Positions 4,926 to 6,572 of a stretch of DNA of 6,572 nucleotides are shown here, piece after piece. Numbering within the stretch: position 1 is the first letter of the stretch; every line of letters starts with the position of its first letter. A model generated the notes under the pieces. It searched no databases and was not told the origin of the DNA. It was given only the letters and a program-made list of their open reading frames with translations. A program made the position numbers and the translations under genes. The stretch is from the NCBI GenBank assembly GCA_031288575.1, contig JAITRD010000294.1, forward strand, positions 1 through 6,572, given 5' to 3'. This stretch comes from Treponema sp. (lineage in GTDB: Bacteria; Spirochaetota; Spirochaetia; Treponematales; Breznakiellaceae).

Positions 4926-6094
4926 GGCTCGTTTGCTCCCCCGCCGTTTTTGACCCCCACGACATAGCCGTCATTGGCGCTCCAGGAAACATATACCGAA
5001 TCCTTCCAGAGGATGTCCGGCCCCTCGTCGGAATATTTGGCGTGCTGTTTGATCACCCGGATCAGGACCTTTTCCCGGGCCGTTACATAAAATTTGGTTT
5101 GAAACCCCGAATAGATAGGTTCGTCTACCGTACCCTGGAACAGGTTGATGTCCTCCCGCTTGGTAGCGGGTTTTTCCTTGGAAATGACGATCTTTTCCGG
5201 CCGGACCGTAAAGATAAGCTCCTGGCCGGGGCGGAACTGATCCGCGGTGGTAACCTTGATCCGTCCCAGTTCGGGGATCTCTAACTCCGCCATATACTCG
5301 GGCTGGGCGGAAAGCTTTGCCGGCGTTTCGGGCCTGTCAAGGGGCGCCGACGAAAGAACCCGGGCGTCAAAGAGGTTGGTTTCCCCGATAAACCGGGCTA
5401 CAAAATCCGTGGCGGGCCGCTCATAAATATCGTGGGGGGTACCCACCTGGAGCACGTTTCCCTGGTTCATCACCGCGATGCGGTCGGAAACCGAAAGGGC
5501 TTCCTGCTGATCATGGGTTACATAAATGAAGGTAATGCCGATCTTGTCGTGGATCTGGTCAAGCTCAATAAGCATATGCTGGCGCAGTTTGGCGTCCAGG
5601 GCGGAAAGGGGTTCATCTAAAAGGAGAACCCGGGGTTCGTTGATGAGCGCCCGGGCGATGGCGACCCGCTGTTTTTGCCCCCCGGAAAGCTGATTCGGCT
5701 TTTTATGGGCATGCCCCTCAAGCTGGACCAGTTTAAGGTATTCATTAACCCGGGCAGTAACGTCCGCTTTGGAAGTCCGCTTAATCCTGAGGGAAAAGGC
5801 CACATTCTCAAAAACCGAAAGGTGGGGAAAAAGGGCATAATTCTGGAATACCGTGTTGGCTTGCCGCTGGTTAGGGGGCAGGGGAAGCACATCGTCGCCG
5901 TCAAAGGTAACTAAACCCGTATCGGGGGTTTCAAACCCCGCAATGATCCGCAGCAGGGTCGTTTTACCGCATCCCGAAGGCCCGAGGAGGGAAAAGAATT
6001 CCCCCTTTTTGATCTCAAGGCTTACTTCATTTAAGACCCTAAAATCACCGAAAGATTTGGAAACCTCCCCGATGACTACATCGCTTCCCTTCAA
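4922..6094 (-). CDS. potA: polyamine ABC transporter, ATP-binding protein PotA
   Basis: The ATPase that energises polyamine import, on the cytoplasmic face of PotBC. Numbering from TTG 6094 (390 residues): Walker A GPSGCGKTT (38-46), Q-loop Gln84 in VFQNYALFPH, ABC signature LSGGQ (136-140), Walker B VLLLDEP with Asp160-Glu161, D-loop SALD (164-167) and H-loop His194 (YVTHD). All catalytic motifs are intact. The C-terminal 150 or so residues form the MOI/TOBE-type regulatory region of this subfamily. The start is uncertain: TTG 6094 has AAGGGGG (6108-6114) thirteen bases upstream, rather far; TTG 6124 would add ten residues (start of a 400-residue form) but has no ribosome site. No ATG is in a plausible position. 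First gene of the operon, overlapping potB by four bases. It could in principle serve another substrate, but the whole operon is PotABCD-like. Confidence 0.94.
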   Translation of the reverse strand: MKGSDVVIGEVSKSFGDFRVLNEVSLEIKKGEFFSLLGPSGCGKTTLLRIIAGFETPDTGLVTFDGDDVLPLPPNQRQANTVFQNYALFPHLSVFENVAFSLRIKRTSKADVTARVNEYLKLVQLEGHAHKKPNQLSGGQKQRVAIARALINEPRVLLLDEPLSALDAKLRQHMLIELDQIHDKIGITFIYVTHDQQEALSVSDRIAVMNQGNVLQVGTPHDIYERPATDFVARFIGETNLFDARVLSSAPLDRPETPAKLSAQPEYMAELEIPELGRIKVTTADQFRPGQELIFTVRPEKIVISKEKPATKREDINLFQGTVDEPIYSGFQTKFYVTAREKVLIRVIKQHAKYSDEGPDILWKDSVYVSWSANDGYVVGVKNGGGANEP

Positions 6095-6169
6095 TCTTGT
6101 TCGTTTTCCCCCTTGAAAAACCAAAACCTAAAAATTCTATCCGTGTCACTAAATAAAATACTAAAAGGA

Positions 6170-6198
6170 ACAATGGGATTTTTATAGCGTATTGTCAA
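6170..6198 (-). promoter_or_regulatory. candidate promoter of the potABCD operon
   Basis: On the - strand a perfect -35 hexamer TTGACA (6193-6198) is followed after 17 bases by CATTGT (6170-6175), a poor -10. Immediately upstream (6199-6235) are A and T tracts resembling an UP element. A second option uses TATAAA at 6181-6186 as -10 with TTCAAA 18 bases earlier. ACAAT/ATTGT arms form a small inverted repeat spanning the -35 and -10, possibly an operator. Either start point leaves a leader of several tens of bases before potA. Confidence 0.45.
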
Positions 6199-6263
6199 TT
6201 AGTTTTTGAATAATTTTCTGAAAAAAAATTCCGGCATAAGCAAATGTTTAAGGCGGGGAAACA

Positions 6264-6303
6264 GGGCCGGGCCTGCCCGGGGTGCCCAAAAGCCCCGGGC
6301 TTT
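6264..6303. other. two GC-rich hairpins upstream of MITE copy 2
   Basis: GGGC.CGGG (6264-6271) can pair with CCCG.GCCC (6276-6279 and 6284-6287) with a four-base bulge, and AAAGC (6289-6293) pairs with GCTTT (6299-6303) around a GC loop. On the - strand the second hairpin ends in a short T run, so it could terminate a gene lying to the right of the window. No reading frame here looks real. The CCCCGGG-CTT core resembles the sequence into which copy 1 inserted. Confidence 0.35.
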
Positions 6304-6309
6304 GCGCCC

Positions 6310-6318
6310 TTCTGTAAC
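6310..6318. repeat. left target-site duplication of copy 2
   Basis: TTCTGTAAC here is matched by TTCTATAAC at 6560-6568, one mismatch in nine, directly bordering the element. Confidence 0.6.
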
Positions 6319-6559
6319 CTAAACTTGACCCACAATTCGGGCGGTAAATTTATTATCCGAGTACCGTTATCCCCCTTCAGGCTAAAGTTGCCCCACTTTT
6401 TTTGAGTAGGCCTGCCGGGGAAGGGGAAAGGTCGGGAAAAAATTTGGAATTCCCCGCCGGAGCGTATCGAAGATAGCGAAGGCGGACTCTACAAGCATTT
6501 TTCCCGGCATTTTCCCTTTCCCGGCAGGAATTACACAGAATTTTGTGGGTCAAGTTTAG
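6319..6559 (+). mobile_element. MITE-like inverted-repeat element, copy 2 (241 bp)
   Basis: It has the same perfect 17-bp terminal inverted repeat as copy 1 (CTAAACTTGACCCACAA and its inverse complement), the same orientation, and a colinear interior with long identical blocks. It is eight bases longer, from small indels mainly around 6431-6455. There is no transposase gene. It carries the internal near-copy of the terminal motif (CTAAAGTTGCCCCAC, 6382-6396) and the long internal stem (6411-6429 with 6510-6528). Its own duplication of target bases differs from that of copy 1, so the two insertions were independent. It lies upstream of the potA promoter region. Confidence 0.85.
6411..6528 (+). 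other. long internal stem of MITE copy 2
   Basis: Bases 6411-6429 pair without interruption with 6510-6528 over 19 positions, two of them G.U (6420 with 6519 and 6426 with 6513). Pairing continues imperfectly inward to about 6441/6498. Compared with copy 1, the third pair is T-A instead of C-G, a compensatory double change. Confidence 0.65.
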
Positions 6560-6568
6560 TTCTATAAC
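6560..6568. repeat. right target-site duplication of copy 2
   Basis: TTCTATAAC matches 6310-6318 at eight of nine bases and immediately follows the element end. Confidence 0.6.
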
Positions 6569-6572
6569 GGGG

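Noticed and set aside
6251..6310. CRISPR or REP-like array in the GC-rich stretch
   Set aside because: There are two unlike hairpins and no repeated unit with regular spacing.
1590..6559. Composite transposon carrying potABCD
   Set aside because: Each copy has its own flanking duplication and the outermost flanks do not match, so the two insertions look independent.

Overview
The window looks like a chromosomal segment of a spirochaete, most likely a Treponema of moderate GC content (about 50%) such as the termite-gut lineage. That is inference from three things: the potABCD gene order matches what I recall of Treponema pallidum, the small secreted protein carries a treponemal-style signal peptide and domain, and the base composition is unlike low-GC host-associated treponemes. 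No 16S or other decisive marker is present.

Layout. The left part (1-1514) is on the + strand: a good sigma70-type promoter, rpmB (ribosomal protein L28), an unrecognised 188-residue soluble protein, and a 112-residue exported protein with an Asp-rich loop. The right part (1856-6200) is on the - strand: a complete polyamine ABC importer operon transcribed right to left as potA-potB-potC-potD. potA/potB and potB/potC overlap by 4 bases each (GTGA and ATGA). potD is set off by a 92-base gap that holds two hairpins and has its own strong Shine-Dalgarno. The parts act as one machine: PotD captures polyamine outside the inner membrane, PotB and PotC form the channel, and PotA hydrolyses ATP.

The most interesting content is non-coding. 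Two copies of a short non-autonomous inverted-repeat element (MITE-like) lie at 1590-1822 and 6319-6559, in the same orientation on either side of the pot operon. Each has a perfect 17-bp terminal inverted repeat, and each is bordered by its own probable 9-bp target duplication. Both contain a long internal stem in which one base pair differs by a compensatory double change between the copies and other differences stay paired through G.U wobble. Copy 1 appears to have landed in the loop of a GC-rich terminator between the converging small-secreted-protein and potD genes. A degenerate right end of the same element lies at about 431-464, just after rpmB.

Gene-free stretches: 1515-1855 holds copy 1 and the split terminator; 6095-6572 holds the potA promoter region, GC-rich hairpins and copy 2. 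I see no tRNA, rRNA, CRISPR array, transposase gene or known riboswitch.
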